Source: Nocardioides sp. (lineage in GTDB: Bacteria; Actinomycetota; Actinomycetes; Propionibacteriales; Nocardioidaceae). From it: DNA of 7,184 nucleotides. The stretch lies in NCBI GenBank assembly GCA_030145945.1, contig JASLDK010000298.1, forward strand, positions 1-7,184, given 5' to 3'. Positions 6,644-7,184 of this stretch are shown here, piece after piece (position 1 is the stretch's first letter; every line of letters starts with the position of its first letter). The position numbers were made by a program, and so were the translations under genes. The notes under the pieces are model-generated. The model saw only the letters and a program-made list of their open reading frames with translations, ran no database searches and had not been told where the DNA came from.

Positions 6644-6934
6644 TCAGGCTCTGTCGCGGCCCATGGTGCCACGGTTGTGGGACCTGCATTCGGGATGCTT
6701 GGGTGCGGGGTGCCCGAGGTCCCATGCGCTCGGATCGTGCGGCGGGATCGGCTGCTTGCATCGACGGCAGAGGACTTGTTCGCCGCCGTCGATGCGTCGC
6801 TGCCAAGCCCGCCGTTCACGCTGGTGATCGGAGCCGTAGTCCCGCGCGGTCGTGGTGCGTCTGTGGTCGGGGCATCGGCCCGCGCGGTTCGGGCATCCGG
6901 GCGTCGGGCACGGGCCGGGGATCTTGGATGGCAC
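6644..6934 (-). CDS. HNH endonuclease, packaging-associated
   Basis: A 96-residue HNH nuclease of the small type found beside phage terminases. In phages such as HK97 the equivalent protein (gp74) stimulates terminase cutting at cos. A Cys-rich N-terminus, CPTPGCPNRAGRCPDH (9-24), is followed by a helical segment with RERRAWQRRIDGG (39-51), a CRRC knuckle (56-59), the first part of the HNH motif at WDLGH (71-75), and HPECRSHNRGTMGR (80-93) supplying the later His and Asn residues. The four Cys of 9-21 plus CRRC suggest zinc binding. The spacing between DLGH and HPEC is short, so the finger is compact. The GTG start (6932-6934) is the only start in the frame. Its ribosome site is weak (GGTGA at 6939-6943), and it overlaps by one base the TAG of a 14-codon upstream frame. 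Confidence 0.88.
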   Translation of the reverse strand: MPSKIPGPCPTPGCPNRAGRCPDHRRTTTARDYGSDHQRERRAWQRRIDGGEQVLCRRCKQPIPPHDPSAWDLGHPAPKHPECRSHNRGTMGRDRA

Positions 6935-7005
6935 TACGTCACCACTGGCCCGAGGTCCAGCGCGTCGGTGATGACCACGGCGACCTACCGCCTCCGGGAA
7001 CGATG

Positions 7006-7037
7006 AACGCCCCGGGCCGTGTGGCTCTCGGGGCGTT
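7006..7037 (-). terminator. Probable intrinsic terminator after the upstream gene
   Basis: A perfect 9-bp inverted repeat, AACGCCCCG (7006-7014) and CGGGGCGTT (7029-7037), with a possible inner GCC/GGC pairing around GTGT. It lies 14 bases after the stop codon of the gene at the right edge and about 70 bases before the HNH gene. The T-run is poor on the minus strand (it continues CATCGTTCC), which is common for GC-rich actinobacterial terminators. It probably separates the upstream gene from the head operon or attenuates readthrough into it. Confidence 0.7.
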
Positions 7038-7051
7038 GGGTTTGGGGCGCA

Positions 7052-7184
7052 CTACTCCGCCCCGGCGTTGCTGACAGTAGCACCTGTGCGGCGGGTGTCG
7101 CCACCGGCGCGCTTGATGCGGAGCGCTTCGGCGACGCGGTAGACCTTCCGGCCCTTGCTGTCGCGGCCGCAGGATCGGAGCAGC
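7052..7184 (-). CDS. C-terminal end of an unidentified gene (cut by window edge)
   Basis: The last 43 codons of a gene whose start lies beyond the right edge, ending with TAG at 7052-7054. The visible part begins LLRSCGRDSKGRKVYRVAEA, continues ALRIKRAGGDTRRTG and ends NAGAE. It is strongly basic until the last few residues. Its strand matches all other genes, and a terminator-like hairpin follows the stop codon closely, which supports a real gene end. The pattern of Cys, a GRKVYRV segment and a basic helix could belong to a small DNA-binding protein, but too little is visible to assign a family and I make no functional claim. Confidence 0.6.
   Translation of the reverse strand, partial: LLRSCGRDSKGRKVYRVAEALRIKRAGGDTRRTGATVSNAGAE

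Noticed and set aside
6935..7005. A late promoter before the HNH gene
   Set aside because: No convincing -35/-10 pair is visible in this short GC-rich gap, although a phage-specific promoter type cannot be excluded.
7006..7037. The inverted repeat as an attachment site or operator
   Set aside because: Its position just after a stop codon and its stem-loop form fit a terminator better; no integrase gene or second copy is visible.
6523..7074. A 183-codon plus-strand frame over the HNH region
   Set aside because: It runs through the terminator hairpin and antisense to a clear HNH protein, and its sequence is Arg/Gly/Cys-rich without family features.
1..7184. CRISPR array, tRNA gene, insertion sequence, toxin-antitoxin or defence genes
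   Set aside because: I saw no regularly spaced repeats, no tRNA-like cloverleaf, no transposase and no recognisable defence or toxin domains; all clear genes belong to phage packaging and head assembly.

Overview
The window is a compact piece of the DNA-packaging and head-assembly region of a tailed phage or prophage (siphovirus type). Every convincing gene lies on the minus strand, so transcription runs from high to low coordinates. The DNA is clearly high in GC, four of the eight genes whose starts are visible use GTG, and the protein families resemble those of phages of GC-rich Actinobacteria. A host in that group (for example a Nocardioides, Gordonia, Rhodococcus or Streptomyces relative) is an inference, not a proven identity. 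The sequence cannot tell whether this is a free phage or a prophage; no integrase, att site or host gene is visible.

In transcription order: the C-terminal end of an unidentified upstream gene (7184 to 7052); a strong inverted repeat that looks like its terminator (7006-7037); a small HNH endonuclease (6934 to 6644); a roughly 114-bp non-coding gap that is the best place for the packaging (cos) site; the small terminase subunit (6529 to 6059); the large terminase subunit (6084 to 4348); the portal protein (4336 to 2942); a MuF-like minor head protein (2964 to 1966); a scaffolding protein (1902 to 1375); the major capsid protein (1312 to 371); a small uncertain ORF (365 to 147); and the start of a second small protein that runs off the left edge (193 to 1). 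No stretch longer than about 115 bases lacks a gene. The plus-strand ORFs, some of them long, are antisense shadows typical of high-GC DNA.

The genes form one assembly line. Small terminase recognises the phage DNA. Large terminase, probably helped by the HNH protein, cuts it at cos and pumps it through the portal. The scaffold guides the HK97-fold capsid protein into a prohead around the portal, with the MuF-like protein attached inside. The genes at the left edge lie where head-completion or connector genes usually begin. Tight spacing and overlaps (TerS/TerL by 26 bases, portal/MuF by 23 bases) suggest one polycistronic late transcript. Short hairpins sit in the only two real gaps within the head genes, on either side of the scaffold gene.

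I did not find a clearly new system. The most useful open points are the likely cos region, the Cys/His cluster in the MuF-like protein, the hairpins around the scaffold gene, the doubtful 72-residue ORF after the capsid gene, and the one-base TAG/GTG overlap in front of the HNH gene.
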